64,000 nucleotides of DNA from assembly GCA_008638375.1 (NCBI GenBank), contig CM018043.1, positions 56,252,947 to 56,316,946 of the forward strand, read 5' to 3'. This DNA comes from Nyssa sinensis (taxonomy: Eukaryota > Streptophyta > Magnoliopsida > Cornales > Nyssaceae). Below the pieces are notes generated by a model. The model ran no database searches, was not told the origin of the DNA, and worked only from the letters and a program-made list of their open reading frames with translations. Positions within the stretch are counted from its first letter, which is position 1, and each line of letters starts with the position of its first letter. Made by a program: the position numbers and the translations under genes. Shown one piece after another: positions 1 through 11,486 of the stretch.

Positions 1-2065
1 AGCCATGTGACTGAGTTTATTGAGAATTTCTTGTTCTGAGTGACCATCTATGTTCCATTCATAAAGGCGATTAGAGGCAACTGAGAATTGACTATGGAGT
101 AGTCGTTCTTCATACTGAAGATCTGGAGGAGTGGGTCGACTATACCTATTGTTGGTGATACTATTAGGGTTGAATTTGGGCCGATGGAATTTATTAACTG
201 TAAGACCTTGGAGTTGGTCCTGTAACTAGTTTAATTCCTGGTGCTGGGTTTGTAAAGCTTTGCCATCATTCTCATTAGATGATTCGAACAATGATTCAAA
301 ACTTTTTGTAGCTTTTGTTTGAGCTACTACTGTCCTGGAAGCACTGGGTTTTTCTTCCTTAACTGGGATAGCTAACTCATGTAGCATTTTGTTAACTTGT
401 TCTAAGGCTGTTGTATCCTTAGGAAGAGGTTTGGAAAGTTTAACTTCCGGTAACCTAATTAAAGGTTTTTCTAATTGAGTTAAAGAAGAGGGTTGAGAAG
501 GAGTAGATGTTTTACTAAGTTCTCAATTTTATCTAACTGGTTGCCTATGGTGATTAGGCATTGATTTGTGTAGTTGTTTTGTTCAACTATCTTCTTAGAT
601 GTATTATTGTCAGAGGGAGGCTGCTTGAAAGGAGAAGCAACTACTTCTGTCCCTTTGTGTTGGACTAAAATTGTACCTATGGGTGGATGACTAGACTGGA
701 CTGAGGATTTGTCTTTCTTAATCCATCTGGTTTTGGTGAGAGTGTAGTGATTGGAAAGTTTATTGTAGTAGTTTTCTACATAACTGAAAAATGGAATGTT
801 TTTACACTAGAATAGCATAAATTCTTGCCATTTGTTGTAGATGTCTAACTTTTGTTCTTTTGTGTGGCTGGCCCTATATTGTTCCCATTTGATCCTATTC
901 GCTTCAGATTCAAAGTCGGCTTTTAGGGTGGTCATGTCTATGTTGAACTTTTTACTGAGTGTATTAAGTTCATGGTGGACTTCCTAGGTTTCAAAGTCTG
1001 TGGGACTAGGAGATGTAACTAATGATTCATCCTCTAGGATGTTAGACTGAGGTGTGTAACAGGGAGTGTTAACTTGAGAATCTGACTTTAAGCCTTGAAG
1101 ATATAAGTGTAGATCTCGTCGTTGTCTGGGGATTAACTTTTCAGATCTAGGTGTTTTAGAGTTCAGATCTGGTATGACTGAGAGTGGAACTAGGGTTTGG
1201 AATCCTAAACCTTCGTTTATCAAAACTGATCCTAACTCTGCCATCTTGGAATTGTTGAATAAGATCAACGTTGGTTTCCGTGTGCTTGGGTATAAGATGG
1301 TTTTCATTTTCAATGATCTAAGCAGAAGGAAGAGTAATGTCGGACCATTGAATTGACTTTGGAACCTGTATGTTGGCTCCTTCAATATATGATTGAATAA
1401 GGATGGTTTTATCCTTAAGACTTTTGTTTATTGCAAGAGCATTTAGATTGGTCCTAAAGCACTTGTAATAAATTTGGTAGATAAGGGCTAACTGTTGAGT
1501 TCCTTCTAGCATAGTGGTGCCAGATGTTTGGATGTTAAGAGTGAGGGTTTTCAAGATGTGTGGGTCTTGAAGACTAACTGAGAGATTTGGAAAGCAATCA
1601 AAATGGACTGGACCTTGATGTAAGGGTGACTCCATTAGTCCTAAGAGACTATCATGCCACTTGATATGTCGGGCATCTCTAAGGGCTAAAAGTACTGAAG
1701 AATTTAACCTTGTTTGATGAGAGGATTAATACCAACTTGAACTAATCCTATGTAGGGAAGTGGTAACCTTTCTTTATGTGGTCACAGATGGTAGATTGAG
1801 TTAGTAACTGACATTTGACTTGTTCTCTGTCAAGAACATAGATTTGTTCTACGGTCTTAACATTGAGACTACTGAAAAATACATTTTTACCTAACCAAGA
1901 AGATACTTGGTAGATTTGGTTTACTGGGACCTTAGGCATGTTCTAATTCCTAAGAGGTTGACTGTTGTAAGTTACTTGGTAATCTTCACTGTTAACCATA
2001 GTGCCAATAGAAGGAAGAGAAGAAGAAGAAGAAGCAGATGAGTTGGATCTGAATAACTTATTCAT
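1..2065 (-). pseudogene. Degenerate endogenous caulimovirid (florendovirus/petuvirus-like), movement-protein region
   Basis: The - strand carries the 5' part of a plant pararetrovirus polyprotein gene, running from an ATG at 2065 out of the window at position 1. Conceptual translation resembles a caulimovirid 30K-type movement protein over roughly 1310-1940. It is followed by the linker region that precedes the coat-protein part in florendovirus/petuvirus polyproteins (roughly 650-1310). The gene is broken. There is an in-frame TAG at 1945-1943 (codon 41), a further stop near 1748, and at least two frameshifts: the readable segments around 1748-1939, 1318-1635 and 984-1385 lie in three different frames. 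Below 980 the reading is also interrupted. No protease or reverse transcriptase is in view, so only the 5' end of the element is present. Assignment is by recognition of protein pattern; a related caulimovirid genus is possible. Confidence 0.68.
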
Positions 2066-2109
2066 TTTAGAAATAATTAATTAAATTATACAAAATTTTC
2101 TGTTCTTTT

Positions 2110-2466
2110 ATTGTTTAAGTATACTGTTGATTACCTTCTTCCTAGGTGATTGTTCTAACATACCCTAACCCAGCCATTAAGGACTTTGATAAGCCTTGCA
2201 TTTCCCTAAACGCTCTTCTAGCTCAACGGTACTACGACAACGGCTTCTATAGTCTGTGGACTTTCGAGGGGGTGCAGAGTCAGTCTAGGTGGGGAAGATA
2301 ACTAGTGGGTATAGATAAACAGGGAAAGAAGAGAAACTGAGCATAACTTAAAGAATTATAACTGAAATGAATGGAATCATTCATCGCCATTTTCACCATG
2401 CTGCTGATCACTACAATGTTCAAGAAAGAACGTAGTTTGACTCAAGCAGAGATGGATCCTTTAGAT
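2110..2466. other. Interval between the two viral copies
   Basis: This stretch is less AT-rich than its surroundings. Read on the - strand, the part at 2110-2340 would be the upstream leader of the first viral copy. The part at 2345-2466 follows the primer-binding-like site and could be the first internal bases of a retroelement. No protein domain or RNA gene is recognised. Confidence 0.35.
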
Positions 2467-2479
2467 GGCTCTGATACCA
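2467..2479 (-). other. Primer-binding-site-like 13-mer (complement of initiator tRNA-Met 3' end)
   Basis: The + strand reads GGCTCTGATACCA, the 3' end of plant initiator tRNA-Met, so the - strand is TGGTATCAGAGCC, the usual primer binding site of plant LTR retrotransposons and caulimovirids. It abuts the duplicated viral segment exactly: the shared bases ACCAA belong both to the tRNA-like motif and to the viral copy. In an intact element the site should precede the open reading frame, but here it lies after the start of the coding copy, so this is a rearrangement junction. Confidence 0.6.
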
Positions 2480-2691
2480 AGAAGATACTTGGTAGATCTG
2501 GTTTACTGGACCTTAGGCATGTTCCAATTCCTAAGAAATTGACTGTCGTGAGTTACTTGGTAACCGTCACTGTTAACCATAGTGCCAATAAAAGGAAGAG
2601 AAGAAGAAGAAGAAGAAGAAGCAGATGAGTTGGATTTGAATAACTTATTCATTTTAGAAATAATTGATTAAATTATACAAAATTTTCTATT

Positions 2692-2695
<4 letters not shown>
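2476..2695 (-). repeat. Second, truncated copy of the caulimovirid 5' coding end
   Basis: About 220 bases repeat the segment 1894-2109 in the same orientation at roughly 90 percent identity. The copy includes the start-codon region, the serine-rich N-terminus encoded by a (GAA/CTT)n tract, and the AT-rich leader just upstream. The GAA tract is longer here than in the first copy. The copy lacks the TAG present at codon 41 of the first copy. It ends abruptly at 2476, where a tRNA-like 13-mer takes over, and at the other side it runs into a (TA)n microsatellite. It is a rearranged fragment, not a gene. Confidence 0.8.

Positions 2696-2730
<35 letters not shown>
2695..2730. repeat. (TA)n microsatellite at edge of viral insertion
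   Basis: About 18 TA dinucleotides mark the outer boundary of the caulimovirid-derived block. Sequence beyond 2731 no longer resembles the element. Confidence 0.9.
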
Positions 2731-2733
<3 letters not shown>

Positions 2734-4382
2734 CAACGGCTAAGATATCTATCATCTGACACTTTAAAAGCTTGCAGCCCGCTCTCATTCCCATCACTCT
2801 GGTTGTCTCCAGTTTGTAATGAAGTTCGTGGCCCGCCACTTCTCTCTTTCTCTCTTTCTAAAACTCTCATTATTTTTGTTTTAAAATATTATATTTTTCA
2901 AATATCTATTTTAAATTTTATATTTCAAAATGATGTGATATAATAAAATTAATAATTTATTAAATTTATGTAATTAATGTGTCACTGTAAAATTTTATTA
3001 TATCATTATCATATTATTTAAAATAAAATTTTAAAAAATATAATATTATTTATTTCTATTTAATTAACAAATTATGATTGATCTGGTTCAAAAAACTGAT
3101 TGGATGTATTTATGGGATGGAATCTACGCAGAATTGCTTTCCAAATTGGTGACCTACGCAGCTCAATCTTGACCCAAAAGAGAATATCCCATTCTAAGCT
3201 TGTATTGGACAGATATGGCAAAAACACATCCCACAAATTTACATTTCTGATCACACCCATCTACATCGTGACACCTCACTCTACTTTGGTCAGTTCAGTG
3301 GTTGAAAGGTCAATCAGGACATATGTGATAGGCGAGAATAAAATAATTATTTGATAGAATAAAATAAAAAATAAAATGAAATAAAAATTACTTATTTAGG
3401 TTAAAAAATACTTAAATAATTTTTAATGAAATATTAATTTTATTAAATCAATATTTTTAATTATACTAAATAAGAATAAAAAATAAGAAAATTAAAATGA
3501 ATATGTTTGAAATGTCTATTCTACCATACCGATCATGACGTTAGTTCTCTAATTAACATTTTTTTAGTACATCGATAAGAGAGAGAAATTCTATCTTGAT
3601 GTGTGTGCAATTATGTTTTTAGGTCGATATAATACTATCATTACTATAACATATGATGGTAATCTATTTTTTATAGATATGTTTGTTTTTTTTATTCTTA
3701 TCATTAACACTCAGTAAAGTCTTATTCAATTGATATAAATATTAATTTTTTGTATAATTGACATAAATTTGATTCTAATTCTCTCATCGTTATATCCAAA
3801 AATAAAAAAAAATAAAAAAAAGTTTATCACTTTCATAATTCTCAACAATCACATCTAAATTTGTGAATCATTTTCGTTTCCCAATTCTTTCGTCCAAATG
3901 GTTCAATCATTTTTTACAATATAATTTTCAATTTTAAATTTATAAATAAAATTGGAGAAGAATTTTGAGCACTCAAATTTTAATTTTGGTAAAAAATAAA
4001 ATAAAATATTAAAATTTGAAATGTCTCTTAGAGATGTTATAATCTTTTAGTTAAAATATAACTTTTTAAAATGTTACGTCTTTAGTATAATTTTGAAGAA
4101 AATTTTTGTAGAGTCTTTTAAAGATGCTGTAAAAAGCTTAATTTACTTGTACCCATAACAGTAAATAGAAAAATTTAATAAAATTTTATGATAAAGTAAC
4201 ATTACTCTTCTAAATCGGTGGGTATGATTGCGTTTTAGAACGAAAGATTTTTACCATCTTGGATAAGATCTTGTTACTTAATTGGCATGTTTTCTACAGT
4301 ATATATGAACTTAACAAAATTGCATATATAAGCATGCCGTTAATGTGATTGGTCCACATGTTTTCGGTAACTATTAGCATCA
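2731..4382. other. AT-rich intergenic DNA, no gene recognised
   Basis: Mostly low-complexity AT-rich sequence. Short open frames around 3072-3354 overlap on opposite strands and show no recognisable domain. The right end merges into the promoter of the small gene at 4656; a TTTATAGC motif at 4383 is a possible TATA box. Confidence 0.5.
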
Positions 4383-4474
4383 TTTATAGCTCCTGCAATT
4401 TTCTCCATACCATCTTCAACCCCATAGCAATCTTCTCTTTTGCTCCTTTGTCTTGAAGAAAACCAAGCAATTCG

Positions 4475-4546
4475 GTAAGCATGGTTCCTTCTATATTCCT
4501 TTTCTTTACCACCATGGCTATTGCTTTGTTGAAATCCTAACTCACC

Positions 4547-4600
<54 letters not shown>

Positions 4601-4637
4601 CACACACATATATGTGTCTCTGTGTGTTTATTAGCAG
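4475..4637 (+). other. Probable 5'UTR intron of the small membrane-protein gene
   Basis: A good donor (TTCG|GTAAGC at 4475) and an acceptor (TTAGCAG| ending at 4637) bracket 163 bases that contain a (CT)n(TA)n(CA)n microsatellite at about 4551-4608. Splicing would join a pyrimidine-rich leader to the exon carrying the ATG at 4656. This is inferred from splice consensus only. Confidence 0.45.
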
Positions 4638-4655
4638 GAGTGAATAAAAGGATCG

Positions 4656-4980
4656 ATGGAGAAGGAAAAGATCAATCATTCACCGATTTATGATGTAGTA
4701 AAGGTTGTGGGCTATGCAACGATTGCCAGTTTTATAGTATGGCTGATAATAAGGATGATATTAAAGGAATTGGCACATCCAAGCCACCATGTGAAAGCAA
4801 TATATGTAGCATTGAGCGTGATATTCACTGTTGTTCTCACCATCCTCGCCATTCTTGTGATTGTTGTCATGGTTGTGCATTGTCTAAAAATGTGCGGAGC
4901 AACTAGCCATTGGATGACTGCACTTGCAACTCCATCAACTCCGCCGGCCGAGGAGCCTCCGACCACTGTCTCAGTGCAAG

Positions 4981-4985
<5 letters not shown>
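4656..4985 (+). CDS. Small two-helix membrane protein, unknown function
   Basis: This 109-residue open frame has an ATG at 4656 just after a likely intron acceptor. I do not recognise a named family. Visible features are a charged N-terminus (MEKEKINHSPIYD), a hydrophobic helix at about residues 16-36, a short histidine-containing loop (HPSHHVK), a second long hydrophobic helix at about 50-75, a Cys/Lys/Met boundary (HCLKMCG), and a proline/threonine-rich tail at 88-109. This suggests a helical hairpin in a membrane with both ends on the same side. A leader exon and intron upstream support a real transcript. The stop codon is followed at once by 50 bases of (TA)n, so the 3'UTR begins in a microsatellite. 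Similar short hydrophobic plant proteins are often lineage-specific. Chance coding cannot be excluded, but composition and splice context favour a gene. Confidence 0.55.
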
Positions 4986-5037
<52 letters not shown>

Positions 5038-5038
5038 T
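4985..5038. repeat. (TA)n microsatellite
   Basis: About 27 TA units with one ACA interruption, starting inside the stop codon of the preceding small gene. Such tracts are highly variable in length. Confidence 0.9.
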
Positions 5039-8000
5039 CCATGATTGTCTATTGTGAGTTTTAGACTTTTTCACTTTTATATATTGTTTGTCTTTACACT
5101 GATCCAATTCGAGATTTTTCTTGAGAGGTATGACAAGGAATTGGAATGTAATAATATCGATATATAGATAGAATAAAGGTTCTCTTTTGATTCAAACATT
5201 TTACCTATACGATAAGGACAAAAGAAAGAACAATGTTACAGATTTCACTATTTTTTTTCTACTTTGATCCTATTTTTTAACATAAGTAAAAGAGATACTG
5301 TTCATTTGACAAGATAGATCTCATTCATGTAAAAGAATTGAATTAAAATAAAATAAAAAAGTGGAATCTCTAGTATTTCTCCAAAGAACATCCTCTCACA
5401 TGAGTGAGAAAAATATTATTTATTTAATAAAATAAGTTTCACTGGATGGAAGCAAAATCAAAGTGGAATAAAAATATGAGATCTCTAACATTTATCCAGA
5501 AAAAAAGAAATTTTAAATATTTTACGTAGTACTTTTGTTTCAGAAAAATAATTTATTGTGAGTTCCTAACTCTTGACCGGAGGGAATACCGAACCTAAAG
5601 TTAAGCTCAAGATCCATCATTGTTTATAAGGTTTACGTCCTAACTCTTAAGTAAGTTGAATATTTATAAATGGAATGTTTGTGGTTTGGGACTTTTCCAC
5701 TTAGTGATAATAATAATGGAATTATTTGGTATAATAAAAGAATTAAAATTGGCCCCAAGAATATACCCGAATAATTTATTAATTCAAAATGAGTATCCTT
5801 TCTTGCTTTGATGGATCAAATTAATTGAATTATCTTTGATTCTTTGTATTAAATCAGTGATTTTGGAAGTGGGAGTGAACTAATAGCAGTATTTGAAATG
5901 GTAAGAAATAATTAATTGGGAATGATGGAAACATAATGGGGTAAGAATTTTACTTGTATGATAAGAAAGGATTTATTGAGTGAATCATATATATAGTAAT
6001 TTTTAATTTTTTTTTGGGCATGACGGAAGAAGAACAGAGCTCAGACAACTCTAGCAAAGGCAAATGAGACCATCTCCGTTAAAAGAAGTAGCTCCACATC
6101 TTTGGAAGGCGACAAGGATGACCGTTTTCATACTAGTGAAACTTCGAGGCCATCATCTTGTAGTTCTCAATGACATTGGCGGATATAAGGGGGCTCAGAG
6201 TGACCATGGCATTTAAAAATTTTAGAAATTTAATATTTTATTTTTATTTTTTATATGATTTTTTTAAAAAAATATTAAGAATTGTATGTCCTTTCAAAAG
6301 TTTTCATTTTTTTTTTATAAGAAACATTTTTGAATTTTTATTATTATTTTTCTGTCTCTTATGTTAATAGTCTTGATCCATCGTTAATGATTACAACTAT
6401 TGTGACCAAATTATTAAAATGTGAGACCTAGCAATATAGAGAGAGACAAGTAAGGGTGTATTAAGTGACGAAATGCTCCGGGTAGTTGAAAATAGTGTAG
6501 ACATGGAGATGAATATAACAACTATTTGAATATATATATATATATACATAATATATATTTATCAAAATTTTTTACTTTTAAACAGAGTGTTGGGACTCAC
6601 TATAATAAATACATGTGAATCCTATCGCCTTAGTTTTAGAAATGAGAAAATTTGATATCTTAAGTTTTTATATATAAAAAAAATACTAAAGATCTCACCA
6701 TTTTTATTCTATTTTGATCCTACTCTCTTATATGAGTGGGACCATCATTTGTTAAATGAAGAATATTTTATCACTTATGTTAAAGAAGTAGGCTCAAAGT
6801 AAGATAAAAAAGATGAGATCCTAATATGAGTATTACTCATAGAGAGAGAGAGAGAGGATAATAAAACTATAATCAATTGTGTGTGAAAGAAGCATAGAGG
6901 CTAAGGTCAAGGAGCTATCCCAAACAACCCTCAACCACCAAAAAAAGGGACTCGCTTTTCACAGTTTAGGACTCCTCAATTTAGTACTTTATTATACATA
7001 AAGGCCATGACTATATTCATTCAATTCCTCTTCTTTTGTTAATGAATGAAAGATAGAATGTTACAATTTAAGTATTATAATTAATTAAATAATTAATTAT
7101 ATTATATAAAGTAATGGAATACTATACAATTTAGTAGTAGTAGTAAGAGTTTTTTAATATAAGCGGTGAACAAATAAATTAATTTTACTTATAATTATAT
7201 AAAAATAAATATTTATATCTCCCTGATAAAAGAAGTGAGAGTTGAATCCATTCCATGACCACTCTTATGGAGAGGCATGAATTAGTAGACTATATTTATT
7301 CAATGTTGTTTCATTTGAGAGGCAAAACAAATCTTCAGGTTAGAGATGACAGTTTAACCCGCTTCACTAGAAATCTATCATAACTCGACTCTAATGGGAC
7401 GAGTTTGAGGAGAAGACACCCCTCTCACCTCCATTTCATCCCGATTATATAAAATAAAATAATAAAAGAATTTTGTACTATATCATCAAAGTTTATAATG
7501 ATATTTCTTATCCACTCATTAAGAGGTTAAACAAATTTAACAGAATTATATATTTCAAAAAAAAATAATGATATTCTAATTGTCTATTAATATGCATATT
7601 TCTTATTTTAAAACATGTAACACTTTGTTTGAAATATATTAATTATAATTCATTTAATAAAAATAAATAAATAAATAATATTTTAAAAATAAATGAGAAT
7701 CTGAATTGAAATCCATCCGTGTCTATCACAAGATCTAAACAAATTTGAAAAAAAAAAGAAACTTTTTCCACTGAGTGGGTTGGAAAAGGAGTGCCTACCC
7801 ATGCATTGCTTGTTTTTTTTTTTTTTTTGTTATCTTGTTCTTGTTAGCTCAAATTGAAAAGGTGGTGCACTTATCCCTCCCCTTGTTCTAAAGAAGCGAC
7901 GGTTTTGCTTATAGCCTCATATCATCGACTTTTTCTTTTTTTTTTTTTTTTTTTTTGGGGGGGGGGGGTGTGTAGGAAGTGATATCATCAAATTGCTTAT

Positions 8001-9624
8001 TTTGAAACAAAATATATTTTTCATTTTTTTATTTTTTCCTCACTTTAGTAAAATTGCCATTTTTTATTTTTTTATTTTTTCCTCACTTTAGTAAAATTGC
8101 CCTATGTTTAAAGGAAAATAAAAAACTAAAATAGAAGTGATGAGTGAATTAAACATAAAAAAATTATCAAAACCTGAGCTTATTTTTAAGAAAAAATAAT
8201 AATTACGTAATAAGTTGACTGGACCGTCCATGAGGAACCAGTCGAGTTGGTTAATTGGGGGATGTACTATCTCATAGCCCATCCGGTTTCGAATTCTCTT
8301 TCTTCAAATGGTGTACTTATCTCTTTCATTCAAATTGGTACTTCTATGAATAGTTTTCGACCGTTTAGAATTGAGGCAACTCGGGCTCAAGTTGCGCTGA
8401 GCTAGGAAAAAAAACACACACACACACACAAACTTGTAATAAGTTATGTTCAATGTATTTAGTAGACTTTTCAATTCGATTTTCTAATATTATATTTTTA
8501 TTAATTAATTAATTGGAGAATTGAGCATATTGTTATAGTTATTTTTTTTCTCTTCATTTTTGTGTTGGGCGGGTTGGGGAAAAAGACATCTCAATGTTGG
8601 ACGTCTTTTCTAGTTTCACAGGCTTAAATCTTAGGTCGGTAGGCCCAACGTTGGTTTGGGCTTCTTTATTATATATCCTATGTTTAGATTGGCTTGCTTA
8701 TTATATATCCTATGTTTGGATTGGGGTGGTAAAGTTAAGACTATGTTTGGAGGAGTTTTAAATTTTGGAGAGTAAATTTTAAAGAATTGATTATTAGAGA
8801 ATGAATTCTGAAAAATATAATGAATTTATTATTTGCTATAAATTATGTAAAAGCAATTCTTACTGTTAATTTTTTTTTTTTTTACCATTTATATTGTATA
8901 TATTGAATAATGTGTAAAGATCGTGTCTACGAGTAAAAGTTGTAAAAAATCAAAAGAAGAAGTTGATTTTTTTTAACTTTCTAAATCATGGTTTTGATGC
9001 AGGGGTCAATGTGAAACCAACTTTGAAAAATGCAGTAAAATATCTTAAAAATTGATTTCACACTTCCTCGTGCACCAAAATTATTAGTATCAAAACTTCT
9101 GATTTCTTATATACTAATTAAACTGCATTCATCCAATCCTAAGTTTGCCATTCTAATAACCTAAAGAAAGAGCAGAACTATATAATCCAAAATACTAAAA
9201 CTAAGTTATTAATGTTAAAATTTGTGTTATCTTATATACCAATCAAAGAGACACAAACCCGTAGTGTTTAGAGTCTTCAATCTTCATGATTTGCTTTTTC
9301 ATGAATGTACCATTCCACATTGATATTTCCTTTCCATGATAGTACAATTGTTCCCAATTTGTGGAAAGAGGATTTGTTGACATGTCTTTGTTTCTATTGG
9401 ATTGTTTCATTAGATTGATATAAATAAATTTTTTGTGGGCAGAGAGATTAATTTCTCTTTCCCTTTTCCTTTCCTTTTTCTGCTTGTAGGATGGTCATTT
9501 CCAGGAAAAGCTTTAATATTGCACTCTCAGCCCAACTAAAACTGGTACTGTAATAGAAATTCACTGTAACTAAACCAGCAGCCCAAACCCCAACGGGTTA
9601 GCCAACATGCTAACGTATGTAAGG
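5039..9624. other. Gene-poor AT-rich intergenic region
   Basis: No gene is recognised. It holds a T21/G12 homopolymer junction at 7936-7968 and a 43-bp tandem duplication at about 8016-8101. A 36-bp duplication lies near 8665-8740. A degraded hAT-like stretch starting near 7345 shares its GATGACA end with a similar stretch near 16755. Open frames here arise from low-complexity sequence. Confidence 0.5.
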
Positions 9625-9632
9625 TAATGAAG

Positions 9633-10064
9633 TAGAGCTGTGAATGAAGTGGATTGCGATCCGATCCAATTCAATCTGAGATTCGATCTGTTTAGTTCGA
9701 ATATGGTTTTAGAAATAGTGATCCATGAACCGATCCGATCCGAATCCGATTATCTCAAATATAAACGGACCGAATATGATATAGGCTGATCCGATCCGTT
9801 TACAATCCGATCCGATCCGTTTATATATATATATATATATTAATATATTAATTTTAATATATATATATATATATAATATAATATGTATATATAATATACA
9901 TCTATATAATATTAATTTTATTATAATTTTAAACGAATCGGATACAAATCAACATTCGAATAATTCGTCGAATAAACGAATCGGATTGGATCAGATTTTA
10001 TATTAAACGGATCAGATTTGGATCAGTTCTGATCGGATGCGAATCTGATCCGTTTACAGCCCTA
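9633..10064. mobile_element. hAT-type MITE
   Basis: A 432-bp foldback element. The left end reads TAGAGCTG and the right end CAGCCCTA, matching the TAGGG-type ends of Ac-like hAT elements. The arms carry repeated GATCCGATCC motifs in opposite orientation and surround a (TA)-rich centre. Flanks are TAATGAAG (9625-9632) and TAATGAAC (10065-10072), an 8-bp target duplication with one mismatch, the length expected for hAT. There is no transposase, so it is non-autonomous. Confidence 0.75.
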
Positions 10065-10072
10065 TAATGAAC

Positions 10073-11088
10073 CACTTATAAGTTTACATAAAAATATTTT
10101 AAAAATTATCGAGAGTTTAGTAACACAATCGAAAGTTGCGATCGATACATAGGAAGAGTTATTTTGGATTAACCAAAAAAAAACCCAGCAGCCTTGTAAT
10201 CAAGCAGTGGCATTAAAGATAATAGGGGACCCACCCTCCAAGTAAGAATTTAATGTGCTCATAATTAATTTGAAATTTCAAAATGATTTTTCTCATACAA
10301 ACTAAAACAAACCAGCATTCCTCAACTTTATAAGATTGATATAATTTGAATTAGCCCTATAATTTTCACTTTCTCCAAACATATCCCGCCAAGGAAACCA
10401 AAATTTCCCACCCATATAATTCTATCTATCTATATATATATATATATATCATTTAATATATATATATATATATTAAATTGTATCATCAAATGGGTGTGAC
10501 CAGCAGGACCAGAGTTGTGGCCGACCTTTTTGAATTAACACACTGCAACTCCGTGTACTTCTTACTCTAGTTTTTTTGACTTCAAATCTTACTGCTTTAT
10601 TTTTATTTTTTTCAATGGCAACTTTAAATCTTACTGGAGTTCAAACAGAATATGTGATTATGATTTGTCTACTTTTTCTTTTTAGCCTCCCATTTGACCA
10701 TCTTATCACCAAAAAGAGAAAAAAGTGTTAAAAAGCCATGTTTACTCAGAAAAGTAGAGAAAGAACAAGGTGGAAAAAGAACAAGAAGATAATCCACAAT
10801 TAATGAAAATTAAATAAAATTTCATATCTTATCTGTCACAATCCTATGTAATTACACAAATATTAGGTTATTATTTAATCTTAATTTTAAAAAATTAAAA
10901 AAATACACACGATTATTTAGTTTTAAAATCAAAATATATTATAATTAAAACAGCTATCCAGGAGGAAAAAAATTACCCATTTGGAGTTGATGTTTTGTTT
11001 AAAAAAATTGTAAGTAACTATACAAAAAAATTACCTGATTTCATGGTTATAAATGGGGCTGTAATTATGGCAGGTCAAAGCCAAGCAA

Positions 11089-11137
<49 letters not shown>

Positions 11138-11486
11138 CACAAGTTTTAAAATCAGAAAGGGGAAAGATAAGATTACACAAGACTTCAATGATTCAACCCA
11201 TATGAGGTTAAAATGTGCCAACTCACCCACACCATATGCCTGTTTGAAAAGTGTTCCTCCAGAGGGTTTTGTAAAAGAGGGAAACTCCAGAGAGAGAGAG
11301 ACAGAGAGTAGGAACTTGGTGTGTGTGGGTCTGTGAGGAGGCGGGCATGCGCACAGCAGCGCAACATATGGCCACTCTGTCGTCCTCCTCTGCCAACAAC
11401 ACTCTCAGCAAATCCTTCCTAACATACGCTCCCCCTGCGCACTTCTGTAACTCAACCTACTCATCACAACACAAGACTACTTTCTA
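10073..11486 (+). promoter_or_regulatory. Upstream region of the LRR receptor kinase gene
   Basis: This non-coding stretch precedes the receptor kinase. It holds a (TA)n tract at about 11092-11133 and, nearer the gene, a (GA)-rich tract at about 11289-11308 and a C-rich leader ending at the ATG. GA tracts in plant leaders are typical targets of BBR/BPC factors, one of which is encoded at the right of this window. No unambiguous TATA box was picked out. Confidence 0.4.

Noticed and set aside
10995..11336. 113-codon frame upstream of the receptor kinase
   Set aside because: It reads through a (TA)n tract into the GA-rich leader; Ile-Tyr repeats reveal microsatellite translation.
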